From contig NZ_CP082269.1 of the NCBI RefSeq assembly GCF_019880405.1, positions 3,410,001 to 3,474,000 of the forward strand: DNA of 64,000 bases. Reading direction: 5' to 3'. Shown here piece by piece: positions 18,203 to 28,147 of this stretch; positions within the stretch are counted from its first letter, which is position 1, and each line of letters begins with the position of its first letter. A model generated the notes under the pieces. That model made no database searches and was not told the DNA's origin. It saw only the letters and a program-made list of their open reading frames with translations. The position numbers were made by a program, and so were the translations under genes. Source of the stretch: Enterobacter sp. C2. Its GTDB lineage: Bacteria; Pseudomonadota; Gammaproteobacteria; Enterobacterales; Enterobacteriaceae.

Positions 18203-19306
18203 TCAGCCGCTAAAGACGTTACCGGTTCCTGCCCCCGGCGCGTTTTTCAGGACCCATACGCGGCCGTAGTGGTTATACCATCCGGCACGGTGCCCGGCCT
18301 CAGGGCCAATCCCCTGATAGATATCAAAGTGCTGACCCTTAATCGCGCCACCCACGTCGAGGGCTACCATCAGGCGCAGCTCATACTGACCGTTGAACTT
18401 GCCGTTGTTATCCAGCAGCGGAACTTCCGCCAGCAGGGTAGTTCCGGCCGGGATAATGCTGCGGTCTGAGGCCACCGAGGCGCGGCCAATCAGCGGCACG
18501 GCGCTGGCCCCTTTCACTGGCGCATAGGACTGCGGTTTAAAGAAGACGAATGAAGGGTTCTGCTCCAGCAGCTCCTGCACTTCGGCCGGGCTGTGGGTTT
18601 CGCCCCAGTGGCGGATCGCCTGCATCGACATATCCTCGCGCTTCACTTCCCCACGATCGATCAGCACTTTACCGATGCTGCGGTAGGCATGGCCGTTTTT
18701 ACCGCCGTAGCTAAAGAAGTTAAGCGGGCTGCCATCGCCGAAATCGATATAGCCGCTGCCCTGCACGTCCATAATAAAGTTGTCCATCAGCGAGTTGCTG
18801 TAGGCCAGGACATAGTTTTCGCTGAGCGCGCCCGCGTAGATCTCTGCCCGGGACGGCAGGCGGCCGCGTTTAGGCGGCATGCGGTAGATAGGATACTGGA
18901 ACTCGCCCTGACGGGTATGGCGGGCCTGTACGACCGGGGTGTAGTAGCCGGTAAACTGAACGTTGCCGTAGTTATCGGTGCCATTCATCTGCCAGGCGTC
19001 AATGCCGTACTGGCGCATAGTGCGGGTATCGCCCCCGGCGCGCAGCCACTCCTGCACCGCACTGTAGACGGCGCTCTGGTTGCCATAGAGGCGCGGCGAA
19101 GCGCTGCGGATCTGGCCTACCTGCTGGGCAAAGTCGCCGCCGTTAATCGGCGCACCTACCGCATCCGGCTGGTTTACCAGGGTGAAAGGCTGGGTTAATT
19201 TCCCGTCTTCATACTGCTGACCGCGATCGGTCGGTTTCGAGGAGCAGGCGGCAAGCAAAGCCAGCGCTGCGCCCGTGAGGAGATACTTCAACCAACGTCC
19301 TTTCAT
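18203..19306 (-). CDS. mltA: Membrane-bound lytic murein transglycosylase A
   Basis: A 367-residue lipoprotein with signal sequence and lipobox LLAACSS at the N-terminus. The MltA domain (about 100-260) and the C-terminal 3D domain, with ALDVGGAIKGQHFDIYQG containing the catalytic aspartate region, are complete. It cleaves the MurNAc-GlcNAc bond of peptidoglycan to give 1,6-anhydro ends at the inner face of the outer membrane. It is transcribed leftward, away from the tRNA-fMet cluster. Confidence 0.95.
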   Translation of the reverse strand: MKGRWLKYLLTGAALALLAACSSKPTDRGQQYEDGKLTQPFTLVNQPDAVGAPINGGDFAQQVGQIRSASPRLYGNQSAVYSAVQEWLRAGGDTRTMRQYGIDAWQMNGTDNYGNVQFTGYYTPVVQARHTRQGEFQYPIYRMPPKRGRLPSRAEIYAGALSENYVLAYSNSLMDNFIMDVQGSGYIDFGDGSPLNFFSYGGKNGHAYRSIGKVLIDRGEVKREDMSMQAIRHWGETHSPAEVQELLEQNPSFVFFKPQSYAPVKGASAVPLIGRASVASDRSIIPAGTTLLAEVPLLDNNGKFNGQYELRLMVALDVGGAIKGQHFDIYQGIGPEAGHRAGWYNHYGRVWVLKNAPGAGTGNVFSG

Positions 19307-19474
19307 TGTCTCTCATCTTTTTGGTTAACCAGGGGGCGTGATGAAGATAACAAACCAGTTTCGCTAATGAAATGCGAAATACGGGACTTAACGGCAATTA
19401 CGCTCAAAAAACGCGCATAATGTGCCTTTTTTATGCAGATGCTTTCATAATTTAACAATTTTCTCGAAAAAGGG

Positions 19475-19502
19475 TTGCGTCAAAGAGCGAGCGGAGTATA
19501 GT
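19475..19502 (+). promoter_or_regulatory. Promoter of the tRNA-fMet operon
   Basis: TTGCGT (19475-19480), a 16-base spacer and TATAGT (19497-19502), followed by a GC-rich start region 14 bases before the first tRNA. Confidence 0.65.
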
Positions 19503-19515
19503 GCGCTTCCACGGA

Positions 19516-19592
<77 letters not shown>

Positions 19593-19640
19593 ATACAGTG
19601 TGAAAGAAAGAAAGAAACCTGCTGAGTAAGCAGAGACGGA

Positions 19641-19717
<77 letters not shown>

Positions 19718-19759
19718 ACACTGTACTGTGTAGTAAAAATATGAAGTAGAAGACTCGGA

Positions 19760-19836
<77 letters not shown>

Positions 19837-19846
19837 CTTCAACAAT

Positions 19847-19870
19847 AAACACCCTTCCGGGTGTTTTTTT
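19847..19870 (+). terminator. Terminator of the tRNA-fMet operon
   Basis: AAACACCC / GGGTGTTT stem with a TTCC loop and a run of T. Confidence 0.93.
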
Positions 19871-19906
19871 GTATCTGTCTCCCGGCAAACCCTCCCGGCA
19901 AAAACG

Positions 19907-21160
19907 TTAGCCCCTGCGGGCCAACGTCACACCATCAGCAAAGTACGCCTTGATCCCAGCCAGAATCGACTCCGCGACCTCCTGCTGAAACGCTGCGGTT
20001 CTGAGCTTGCGCTCCTCTTCCACGTTACTGATAAACGCCGTCTCTACCAGAATTGATGGAATATCCGGCGCTTTCAACACCGCAAAGCCTGCCTGGTCGA
20101 CCCGGTTTTTATGCAGCTTGTTGACGTGTCCAAGGCGGTTTAGCACCTCTTTGCCAAACTTCAGGCTGTCGTTGATGGTCAGGGACTGCACCATATCAAA
20201 CAGGGTGTGGTCCAGATACTGATCGCCGCTCTTGCTTACGCCACCGATCAGGTCGGCGGCATTCTGCGTCTTGGCGAGGTATTTTGCCGCCGTACTGGTG
20301 GCCCCTTTCGTTGACAGTGCAAAGACTGACGAACCGCGAGCGGCCCGGCTGGTAAAGGCATCGGCGTGGATAGAGACAAAGAGATCGGCGCGCTGCTTCT
20401 GCGCCTTAGCGACCCGCACCTTCAGCGGAATAAAGACATCTTCGTTGCGCGTCATATAGGCCTTCATGTTGGCCTCTTTATCAATCAGCGCGCGCAGGCG
20501 GCGGGCAATTTGCAGCACCACGTCTTTTTCACGGGTTTTGTATTTGCCGATCGCCCCGGGATCCTCGCCCCCGTGACCGGGATCGAGCATGATCACCACC
20601 GGACGGTCGCGCCCGGCTTTGCCCGGCTTCGGCCCGCTCTGGGCAGGCGGAACCTGCTTCTCCAGGCTCCCTTTGTTGTAATCTTCCAGCAGCGCCAGGA
20701 GCGGATCCTGCTCGTTCTGCCCGTTAACCGGGTAGAGATCCATCACCAGACGCTCTTTAAACTCAGCTACCGGTGCCAGCGAGAAGAGGTGCGGCGTGAC
20801 GTTCTGCTTAAGTTCAAACACCATGCGTACGGTGTTGGGATCGAACTGCCCCACGCGGGCAGATTTGATAAAGGGATCGCTGTCGTGGATCTGTGTCCCC
20901 ATCCCCTTCAGGACCGAATTAAGATTCACCCCTTCGATATCCACTACCAGCCGTTCAGGGTTGCTTAAGGCGAACTGACGGTACTTCAGCACCCGGTTTG
21001 ACTCCACGGTAATGCGCGTATAGGTCGATGCGGGCCAGACGCGTACGGCAATAATCTGACTTACCGCGGCTAAACCTGCCTTGCTTACGCTAAGCAACCA
21101 CAGAGCGCCAGCGCCTTGCAACAGCCGGCGACGGCTAAGAGCTGAGTTGGATCCTGACAT
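19907..21160 (-). CDS. amiC: N-acetylmuramoyl-L-alanine amidase AmiC
   Basis: A 417-residue periplasmic amidase that removes stem peptides from septal peptidoglycan during cell separation. The N-terminus has a twin-arginine signal, SRRRLLQG, with a hydrophobic stretch. An AMIN domain (about 32-130) localises it to the septum. The Amidase_3 catalytic domain has the zinc ligands in [11 protein letters not shown], in SIHADAF, and the glutamate in [10 protein letters not shown] start at ATG 21160 (MSGSNSALS), which gives the E. coli length and has GGAGAGG just upstream; the longer TTG start is unlikely. NlpD would be its activator. Confidence 0.95.
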   Translation of the reverse strand: MSGSNSALSRRRLLQGAGALWLLSVSKAGLAAVSQIIAVRVWPASTYTRITVESNRVLKYRQFALSNPERLVVDIEGVNLNSVLKGMGTQIHDSDPFIKSARVGQFDPNTVRMVFELKQNVTPHLFSLAPVAEFKERLVMDLYPVNGQNEQDPLLALLEDYNKGSLEKQVPPAQSGPKPGKAGRDRPVVIMLDPGHGGEDPGAIGKYKTREKDVVLQIARRLRALIDKEANMKAYMTRNEDVFIPLKVRVAKAQKQRADLFVSIHADAFTSRAARGSSVFALSTKGATSTAAKYLAKTQNAADLIGGVSKSGDQYLDHTLFDMVQSLTINDSLKFGKEVLNRLGHVNKLHKNRVDQAGFAVLKAPDIPSILVETAFISNVEEERKLRTAAFQQEVAESILAGIKAYFADGVTLARRG

Positions 21161-21316
21161 GCCTCTCCCGAGCAAAAATTATGACATTTATTATTAAAAC
21201 GGCCTGCTTGACGAAAAACTTTAACGAATGATGCATAAACTGTCATCAACAAAAGGGTAAACATTGTTTTAACGGCGGTGACAATGTGAAGATTTTTCTC
21301 ACACCCCGGTGAAATT

Positions 21317-21377
21317 TTGACTTGCGCCCACGGCAATAAAAGAATAAAAATACATAAATTACGAATAAACATGCAAT
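21317..21377 (+). promoter_or_regulatory. argA promoter with tandem ARG boxes
   Basis: Two 18-base ArgR half-operators, centred on GAATAAAAATACA (21339-21356) and GAATAAACATGCA (21360-21377), are separated by exactly 3 bases, the canonical spacing for ArgR-arginine hexamers. A TTGACT at 21317-21322 and AAGAAT at 21340-21345 (17-base spacer) would place the -10 inside box 1, so binding blocks transcription. Confidence 0.82.
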
Positions 21378-21389
21378 GAGGGTTGTGCC

Positions 21390-22721
21390 GTGGTGAAGGA
21401 GCGTCGAACCGAACTGGTGCAGGGATTCCGCCACTCTGTTCCCTATATTAATGCCCATCGGGGGAAAACCTTTGTCATCATGCTGGGCGGTGAAGCCATC
21501 GAGCATGAGAACTTTTCCAGCATCGTCAACGACATCGGGCTGCTGCACAGCCTCGGCATTCGCCTGGTGGTGGTCTATGGCGCACGGCCACAGATCGATG
21601 CCAATCTGGCGGAGCACCACCACGAGCCTATCTATCACAAGCATACCCGCGTGACCGATGCGAAAACCCTGGAGCTGGTCAAGCAGGCGGCGGGGCTGTT
21701 ACAGCTGGATATCACCGCCCGTCTCTCTATGAGCCTCAACAATACGCCGCTGCAGGGGGCGCATATCAACGTGGTCAGCGGCAACTTTATCATTGCTCAG
21801 CCGCTGGGCGTCGATGACGGCGTCGACTACTGCCACAGTGGGCGTATTCGCCGCATTGATGAAGAGGCGATCCACCGCCAGCTCGACGGCGGCGCGATCG
21901 TGCTGCTGGGGCCGGTGGCGGTCTCAGTAACGGGAGAGAGCTTTAACCTCACCTCGGAAGAGGTCGCTACCCAGCTCGCGATCAAGCTGAAGGCGGAGAA
22001 GATGATCGGCTTCTGCTCCTCGCAGGGGGTGATCAACGACGAGGGCAATATCGTCTCGGAGCTGTTCCCCAACGAGGCTCAGGCGCGGGTTGAAGAGCTG
22101 GAAAGGCGGCAGGACTACCACTCCGGCACGGTACGCTTCCTGCGCGGCGCGGTGAAGGCCTGCCGCAGCGGCGTGCGCCGCAGCCATCTCATTAGCTATC
22201 AGGAGGATGGCGCGCTGTTGCAGGAGCTTTTCTCCCGCGATGGTATCGGGACGCAGATCGTAATGGAGAGCGCCGAGCAGATCCGCCGCGCCACCATCAA
22301 CGACATCGGCGGCATTCTGGAGCTGATCCGTCCCCTGGAGCAGCAGGGTATTCTTGTGCGGCGCTCCCGCGAGCAGCTGGAGATGGAGATCGACAAGTTC
22401 ACGATTATTCAGCGCGACAACCTGACCATCGCCTGCGCGGCGCTCTATCCGTTCCCGGAAGAGAAGATTGGCGAGATGGCCTGCGTGGCGGTGCACCCGG
22501 ACTACCGCAGCTCGTCGCGGGGGGAAGCCCTGCTGGAGCGCGTTGCCCTTCAGGCGCGGCAGATGGGCCTTAGCAAGCTGTTTGTGCTGACCACCCGCAG
22601 CATCCACTGGTTCCAGGAGCGCGGCTTTACGCCGGTGGATATCGACCTGCTGCCGGAGAGCAAGAAAGAGATGTACAACTATCAGCGCCGCTCAAAGGTG
22701 CTGATGGCCGATCTTACCTAA
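21390..22721 (+). CDS. argA: N-acetylglutamate synthase ArgA
   Basis: A 443-residue bifunctional-fold enzyme: N-terminal amino-acid kinase-like domain (about 1-280), which binds the feedback inhibitor arginine, and C-terminal GNAT acetyltransferase (about 295-430, with [18 protein letters not shown] as the acetyl-CoA loop). It makes N-acetylglutamate from glutamate and acetyl-CoA, the first arginine-biosynthesis step. The start is GTG at 21390 (MVKERRTEL). It is divergent from amiC and convergent with recD. Regulation by ArgR is indicated by the boxes just upstream. Confidence 0.96.
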   Translation: MVKERRTELVQGFRHSVPYINAHRGKTFVIMLGGEAIEHENFSSIVNDIGLLHSLGIRLVVVYGARPQIDANLAEHHHEPIYHKHTRVTDAKTLELVKQAAGLLQLDITARLSMSLNNTPLQGAHINVVSGNFIIAQPLGVDDGVDYCHSGRIRRIDEEAIHRQLDGGAIVLLGPVAVSVTGESFNLTSEEVATQLAIKLKAEKMIGFCSSQGVINDEGNIVSELFPNEAQARVEELERRQDYHSGTVRFLRGAVKACRSGVRRSHLISYQEDGALLQELFSRDGIGTQIVMESAEQIRRATINDIGGILELIRPLEQQGILVRRSREQLEMEIDKFTIIQRDNLTIACAALYPFPEEKIGEMACVAVHPDYRSSSRGEALLERVALQARQMGLSKLFVLTTRSIHWFQERGFTPVDIDLLPESKKEMYNYQRRSKVLMADLT

Positions 22722-22730
22722 GCACGCCCT

Positions 22731-22752
22731 TCCCTACCCGACCGGGTAGGGA
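22731..22752. terminator. Hairpin between convergent argA and recD
   Basis: TCCCTACCC pairs with GGGTAGGGA over 9 bases around a 4-base loop. No T-run on either side, so termination by this alone is uncertain. Confidence 0.5.
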
Positions 22753-22757
22753 TCTCG

Positions 22758-24590
22758 CTATTTGACCTGCGCAAAAATATCGCCAAGGCCGCTGCGTCGT
22801 TCGGTACGGGTGGCAATAGCCTGCACCAGAATACGCTCGTCGGCATAGAGCGACAGCCGACGGCGGGCGCGGGTGATAGCGGTATAGACCAGCTCCCGAG
22901 TCACCACCGGCACCATCTGCCCCGGCAGGATCAGCGCAGCGTGGTCAAACTCCGAGCCCTGTGATTTATGCACCGTCATTGCCCAGGCCGTTTCGTGCTC
23001 CGGCAGACGGCTGGGCTGCACTGATTTGATGCTGCCGTCCGGCAGCGGGAACCAGACGCGCGTCCCCTGCCCCCGGTTCAGCGCCACGCCGATATCGCCG
23101 TTAAACAGCCCCAGCGCGCTGTCGTTGCGGGAGATCATCACCGGGCGTCCATCAAACCAGCGCGAGTGTGGCGTCCGGCTGATACGCCGCTGGTTCGCCA
23201 GGGTCTGCTCCAGCCGCTCGTTGAGGCCTGCTACGCCAAACGGTCCCTCGCGCAGGGCGCAGAGCAGCTGGTACTCGCTGAATGCCGCGAGGATCGCCTT
23301 TGGCTCCGCCTCATCCCGCACCAGCTGCAAATAGCGCGCGTAGCCCGCCAGCGCATCGTCTAGCAATGCCTGGTAGTCGTCACGCGCCTGGAGAGGCTTG
23401 TGCTCAATGTCGCTAAAGCCCTGGTTAAACACCGAGCGGGTACTTTTTTTATCGCCCCGGTTTACCGCCGCCGCCAGCTGGCCAATGCCGGAGTCGCTGC
23501 CGAAGCGGTAGCTGGTTTGCAGCAGGCAGAGGCTGTCGCGCAATGCGCCTGCCCCGCCCGGCTCACCGCAGGGAACCGCCATGCCCGTCAGACGGGCAAG
23601 CTGCTCGGCCCGCGCCGGGGTAAAGCCCGCGTTAACCCACGCGCAGATATCTCCCAGCACCGCCCCCGCCTCTACCGAGGCCAGCTGATCGCGGTCGCCT
23701 AAGAAAATCACCCGTCCATGGGCGGGCAGCGCATCGATCAGCCGCGACATCATCGGCAGGTCAATCATCGATGCTTCATCCACCACCAACACATCAAGGT
23801 GCAGCGGATTGCCGGCGTGATAGCGCAGGCGCTGACTGCCGGGTTGGGCACCCAGCAGGCGGTGCAGCGTGCTGGCCTCCACCGGCAGGCGCTTTTTCTG
23901 ATCGTCGGTTAAGGCCAGCTGGCGCAGGGCCGCGCCCAGTGACTCCGTCAGGCGCGCCGCCGCTTTCCCGGTCGGGGCCGCCAGATGGATGCGACAGCGG
24001 CCGCCGTTCGCCATCTGTACCAGCGCCGCCAGCAGCTTCGCCACCGTGGTTGTTTTTCCGGTGCCGGGCCCGCCGGAGATCACCGAGATCCGCCGGGTCA
24101 GCGCTACCGCTGCCGCCACCTTCTGCCAGTTGATCCCCTCCGTTGGCGGGAAAAGCCCGTCGAGGATCTGACGCAGCTGGGCTTCGTCAACGCTCAGCGG
24201 CTGGTTAACCTCGCTAAAGAAACTCGCTACGGTCAGCTCGTTGCACCACATACGGTTAAGGTAGAGGCGCTCCCCGGCCAGCACCATCGGTGCAGGGGTA
24301 TGGCCGTCGCTGACGGCGTCGGATCGCTGTAAGATCCCAGCCCAATCGCAGGGCGCACCAGCCTCGGCAAACAGCGCCATCAGCAGGGAATGGCTCTTAT
24401 CTTCGGCCTCGGCAGCCAGTCGGGAGAGAGGCAGACAGACGTGGCCCTCCCCTGCGTCGCGGCTAAGTATCGCCGCCGCCAGGGTTACCGCAGGCTCGTC
24501 ACGTCCGGCCACGGTCAGGGCAAACTGGACGTCCAACGGGCGAAACAGCTTTTGAGCCAGCGCCTCTATAAGCAGAGTTTGCATCGTCAC
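22758..24590 (-). CDS. recD: Exodeoxyribonuclease V subunit RecD
   Basis: A 610-residue 5'-to-3' superfamily 1B helicase, the fast motor of RecBCD. Walker A is [11 protein letters not shown] near 172-182; Walker B region is [14 protein letters not shown]; the C-terminal motif VI region is [15 protein letters not shown] and [12 protein letters not shown]. With RecB and RecC it unwinds and degrades DNA ends, then yields 3' tails at Chi for RecA. It overlaps recB by four bases (ATGA). Length is close to the 608 of E. coli. Confidence 0.96.
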   Translation of the reverse strand: MTMQTLLIEALAQKLFRPLDVQFALTVAGRDEPAVTLAAAILSRDAGEGHVCLPLSRLAAEAEDKSHSLLMALFAEAGAPCDWAGILQRSDAVSDGHTPAPMVLAGERLYLNRMWCNELTVASFFSEVNQPLSVDEAQLRQILDGLFPPTEGINWQKVAAAVALTRRISVISGGPGTGKTTTVAKLLAALVQMANGGRCRIHLAAPTGKAAARLTESLGAALRQLALTDDQKKRLPVEASTLHRLLGAQPGSQRLRYHAGNPLHLDVLVVDEASMIDLPMMSRLIDALPAHGRVIFLGDRDQLASVEAGAVLGDICAWVNAGFTPARAEQLARLTGMAVPCGEPGGAGALRDSLCLLQTSYRFGSDSGIGQLAAAVNRGDKKSTRSVFNQGFSDIEHKPLQARDDYQALLDDALAGYARYLQLVRDEAEPKAILAAFSEYQLLCALREGPFGVAGLNERLEQTLANQRRISRTPHSRWFDGRPVMISRNDSALGLFNGDIGVALNRGQGTRVWFPLPDGSIKSVQPSRLPEHETAWAMTVHKSQGSEFDHAALILPGQMVPVVTRELVYTAITRARRRLSLYADERILVQAIATRTERRSGLGDIFAQVK

Positions 24591-27500
24591 TGTGCGGTCT
24601 CCTGATAGTCTTCACTGGCCTCTTCACCGCTAAACAGGGCATCCATCTCGCTAATCAGTCGTACATCCGGACGAGTGGTGTAGATGCCCTGCTCGCTGTT
24701 TTGCGCATCAACGCCGCGCAGGAACAGGTAGATCACGCCGCCAAAATGGCGCTCATAATCGTAATCCGCAATGCGATGGCGGAGATAGCGGTGTAGCGCC
24801 AGCGTATAAAGTTGATACTGTAAGTCGTAGCGGTGCGACTGCATGGCAGCCGCCATCGCCTCTCGGGTATAGGCCTCGCTGCTCTCGCCCAGCCAGTTAG
24901 ACTTGTAGTCCAGCAGGTAGAAGCGGCCGTTGTGGCGGAAAACCAGGTCGATAAAGCCCTTTAGCATCCCGCGCACGTCGCGAAAATCCAGCGGCGAACA
25001 GCCCGCAGACAGCGGATCGTAGCGACGGATCGCCGCATCCAGCTTCTCTGAGGTCAGGGTCTGGGCAATCGGAATATAGAACTCCATCTCTACCTGCTTA
25101 TCTTTCGCGGTGAGCTGGCTTAACGATAAACCTGACTCAATAAGCGGCGCACGCAGGATGGCGTTGATCCAGGCCAGCAGCACCGGCTGCCACTGTTCGT
25201 CAAAACCGCCTGCCTGAAGGCGCTCGCTCACCCACTCCTCGGTCACCGGCTGGGTGAAATCGATATCCTCAAATAGCCCGTGTAAGAAGGTGCCCGGCGA
25301 CGCCCCGCGTGGAAACGCGTGCGGCGTTAAGGCCGGTACCTCGTTCGCCTGGCGTTCACCTGCGGCGTCAACGTCCAGCCGCGGGAGCAGATCCTGGGCG
25401 ATGCCGTGCCCACGCTGCTGCAGGCCAGAGTAGCTGGTCACCCGCCAGTCGTCGAGAATAGGACGGTCAATGTGTCGGGCGCGTAGCGACGGCGGCAGAG
25501 AGAGTGTGTACTCCCAGCGCGAATTATCCGGCGTGCCAGGGATGCTCAGCACGATATCGTCACTGCACAGCGCCTCCAGGCAGTGGCGTAAGCCTGCGGC
25601 ATCGCGCGGCTCGCCCTGCTGGATCAGCCTGCCCAGTGCGCTGTGGTGGAAATCGCTCTCGCCGCTCTTCTCTCCGCGACGGCGAAACAGCGGCGCAATG
25701 CCGAGGCTACAGTGCCATACCGAGCGCGTCAGCGCCACGTAGAGCAGGCGCAGATCCTCCGCCAGCCGCTCCGCCTCGGCCAGCTCAATGCTCTCGTCGG
25801 CCTGGCTAAGATCCAGCACTGCCTCAAAGGAGGTACGGTCGTGATAGAAGGCCTGGTCCTGTGCCCGGTAGTTGGCGATAAACGGCAGCCAGACCAGCGG
25901 ATACTCCAGCCCTTTGGCTTTATGAATGGTGACGATCTGCACCAGATGCTTGTCGCTCTCCAGCCGGAGCTGCTGGCTGGCGGCGTTGCTGTCCGGCTCG
26001 GCGATATGCTGCGCCAGCCAGCGCACCAACGCATGCTCGCTCTCGGTATGCGCTCCCGCCTCCTGTAACAGCTCGCTGATGTGCAGAATATCGGTCAAAC
26101 GCCGCTCGCCGCCGGAGGTGGCCAGCAGGTTCTCCGCAATATTGCGCCGGGCCATCAGGGTGCGCAGCATCGGCATGACGCCGCGCTTTTGCCACGTCTG
26201 GCGGTAGCCGTCAAACTCCTCAACCACTTGGTCCCACGCCTCTTCATCCTTGTTGAGCCGTTCAATATCCTGGGCGGTCAGACCAAGCATCCCCGTTGCC
26301 AGAGCGCTGCGCAGCGTGCTCTCCCGCTCGGGCGTCAGCACCGCCTGGATAAGCCACAGCAGCTCCTGCGCCTCTGGAGTCTCAAAGACGCTGTCACGGT
26401 TGGAGAGGTACACCGAAGGGATGTTCAGCAGCGTCAGGGCGTCGCGGATCAGCGCCGCCTCGTGGCGACTACGCACCAGTACGGTTATGTCGGAGGCCTG
26501 CACCGGCCGGGAGCGCTTGCCGTCATGCAGCAGGGCGTTACCCTGCTGACCCGCCACCAGCCAGTCGCGGATCTGCGCCGCGCAGAGCTGGGCCATAAAG
26601 GACTGGTAGTCTCCGATGCCAACGCCGTCGCCCTCCATCAGCCACAGGTTCATAGCAGGCTGGGTTTCACCGTGCAGCTCAAAGCGCAGGGGATGGTTTC
26701 TTTCCGCTGCCTTCACCGGCATGAAGGGGATCTCGCGGAACATAAAGGCGTTGTCCATCTGGCTAAACAGCGTATTCACGCTATTAACCATGCCGGGAGC
26801 AGAACGCCAGTTGGTATCGAGCGTATAGTGAGCGCTGACTTCCCCACGCGCTTTCATGTAGGTGAAGATGTCCGCGCCGCGAAAGGCGTAGATCGCCTGC
26901 TTGGGATCGCCAATCAGCAGCAGCGCGGTATCCGGCTGCCGCCGCCAGATGCGGCGGAAAATACGGTACTGCTGGGGATCGGTATCCTGAAACTCATCGA
27001 TCATCGCGACCGGAAAACGCTGGCGGATCGCGGTCGCCAGCGCCTCGCCGTTTTCACTGTTCAGCGCCTGGTCGAGACGGCTCAGCATGTCATCAAAGCC
27101 CAGCTCGCCGCGACGGCGTTTCTCCCGCGCTACCGCCTCGCGGATCTCCCGCATAGCGGTGGTCAGCACCAGATCGCTGAGGGTGAGCGGCTCGGCCAGC
27201 AGCCCCTCAATGGCGACAAACAGCGGGTGCTCCGGCACAACGCCGCCCGCCTTGGTGCGCGAGGTTAAAAAGGACTGGGCAAACTTCTCCAGCGCGTCCG
27301 GCAGCAGATAGCCGCGGGTCTCCTCCTGCGCCCAGGCGCTGATCTTCTCGATCCACTTGCCCTGGTTGCCCCTGTTAAACTTGCGTCGATCAATGCCTGA
27401 GTTTTCAATCAGGGGATCGAGCTCCGCTACCGCCGCAAGCCACTGCTGCTTGATGGCATCAATACGGGCGATGATTTTCGCATGGCGCGAGGCCAGAGTC

Positions 27501-28147
27501 TCATCCGCAGGCGGTGGGGATTTGATTACCGGTGCCTCTCCCTGCAGATAGCGGTTAATTGCGTTCAGCAACTCCAGCGGCCCCTTCCACGAGGCGTGGA
27601 TCACTTCGGCAATATCACGAGGCAGCGGATAGCAGTGGCGACGCCAGAAATCGGCGCAGGCCTGCGCGCGCAGCAGGGACTCATCTTCAATCAGCTGCTG
27701 CTGGAAAAGCATGCCGGACTCAAAGGCGTTGAGGCTCAGCATGCGCTGACAGAAACCGTGGATGGTAAAGACCGCAGCCTCGTCCATCTGCCGCTCGGCC
27801 AGCATCAACCAGCTCGCCGCCTGTTGCTTATCGGGAATATCATCAAGCAGGCGAGCGTAGAGCGCATCGGCGCTGCTTTCACGCAGGCAGGCGATACGTA
27901 GCTCGTGAATGTTGCTGCGGATACGGCCGCGCAGCTCTTCGGTGGCGGCTTCGGTAAAGGTCACCACCAGCAGCTCTTCCACGGTAAGCGGACGCGAAAA
28001 GGCACTCTCGCCGCCCAGGCCCAGCAGCAGGCGCAGGTAGAGGGCGGCGATGGTGTAGGTTTTCCCGGTGCCCGCAGAGGCTTCAATCAGGCGCTCACCG
28101 CGTAAGGGTAAGCGCAGGGGGTCCAGAGTCTCAGCGGGGTTACTCAT
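24587..28147 (-). CDS. recB: Exodeoxyribonuclease V subunit RecB
   Basis: A 1186-residue UvrD-like 3'-to-5' helicase fused to a C-terminal RecB nuclease domain. Walker A is [15 protein letters not shown] near residues 24-38; the [10 protein letters not shown] motif II and [16 protein letters not shown] motif V regions are intact. The nuclease motif [12 protein letters not shown] near residue 1080 supplies the metal and catalytic Asp/Lys. Its start overlaps the ptrA stop and its end overlaps recD, both through ATGA, so ptrA-recB-recD is one translational unit. The N-terminal phosphate loop and nuclease both look functional. Confidence 0.96.
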   Translation of the reverse strand: MSNPAETLDPLRLPLRGERLIEASAGTGKTYTIAALYLRLLLGLGGESAFSRPLTVEELLVVTFTEAATEELRGRIRSNIHELRIACLRESSADALYARLLDDIPDKQQAASWLMLAERQMDEAAVFTIHGFCQRMLSLNAFESGMLFQQQLIEDESLLRAQACADFWRRHCYPLPRDIAEVIHASWKGPLELLNAINRYLQGEAPVIKSPPPADETLASRHAKIIARIDAIKQQWLAAVAELDPLIENSGIDRRKFNRGNQGKWIEKISAWAQEETRGYLLPDALEKFAQSFLTSRTKAGGVVPEHPLFVAIEGLLAEPLTLSDLVLTTAMREIREAVAREKRRRGELGFDDMLSRLDQALNSENGEALATAIRQRFPVAMIDEFQDTDPQQYRIFRRIWRRQPDTALLLIGDPKQAIYAFRGADIFTYMKARGEVSAHYTLDTNWRSAPGMVNSVNTLFSQMDNAFMFREIPFMPVKAAERNHPLRFELHGETQPAMNLWLMEGDGVGIGDYQSFMAQLCAAQIRDWLVAGQQGNALLHDGKRSRPVQASDITVLVRSRHEAALIRDALTLLNIPSVYLSNRDSVFETPEAQELLWLIQAVLTPERESTLRSALATGMLGLTAQDIERLNKDEEAWDQVVEEFDGYRQTWQKRGVMPMLRTLMARRNIAENLLATSGGERRLTDILHISELLQEAGAHTESEHALVRWLAQHIAEPDSNAASQQLRLESDKHLVQIVTIHKAKGLEYPLVWLPFIANYRAQDQAFYHDRTSFEAVLDLSQADESIELAEAERLAEDLRLLYVALTRSVWHCSLGIAPLFRRRGEKSGESDFHHSALGRLIQQGEPRDAAGLRHCLEALCSDDIVLSIPGTPDNSRWEYTLSLPPSLRARHIDRPILDDWRVTSYSGLQQRGHGIAQDLLPRLDVDAAGERQANEVPALTPHAFPRGASPGTFLHGLFEDIDFTQPVTEEWVSERLQAGGFDEQWQPVLLAWINAILRAPLIESGLSLSQLTAKDKQVEMEFYIPIAQTLTSEKLDAAIRRYDPLSAGCSPLDFRDVRGMLKGFIDLVFRHNGRFYLLDYKSNWLGESSEAYTREAMAAAMQSHRYDLQYQLYTLALHRYLRHRIADYDYERHFGGVIYLFLRGVDAQNSEQGIYTTRPDVRLISEMDALFSGEEASEDYQETAQ

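Noticed and set aside
26081-27268. Open frame of 395 codons opposite recB
   Set aside because: Antisense to the conserved RecB helicase; no independent evidence.
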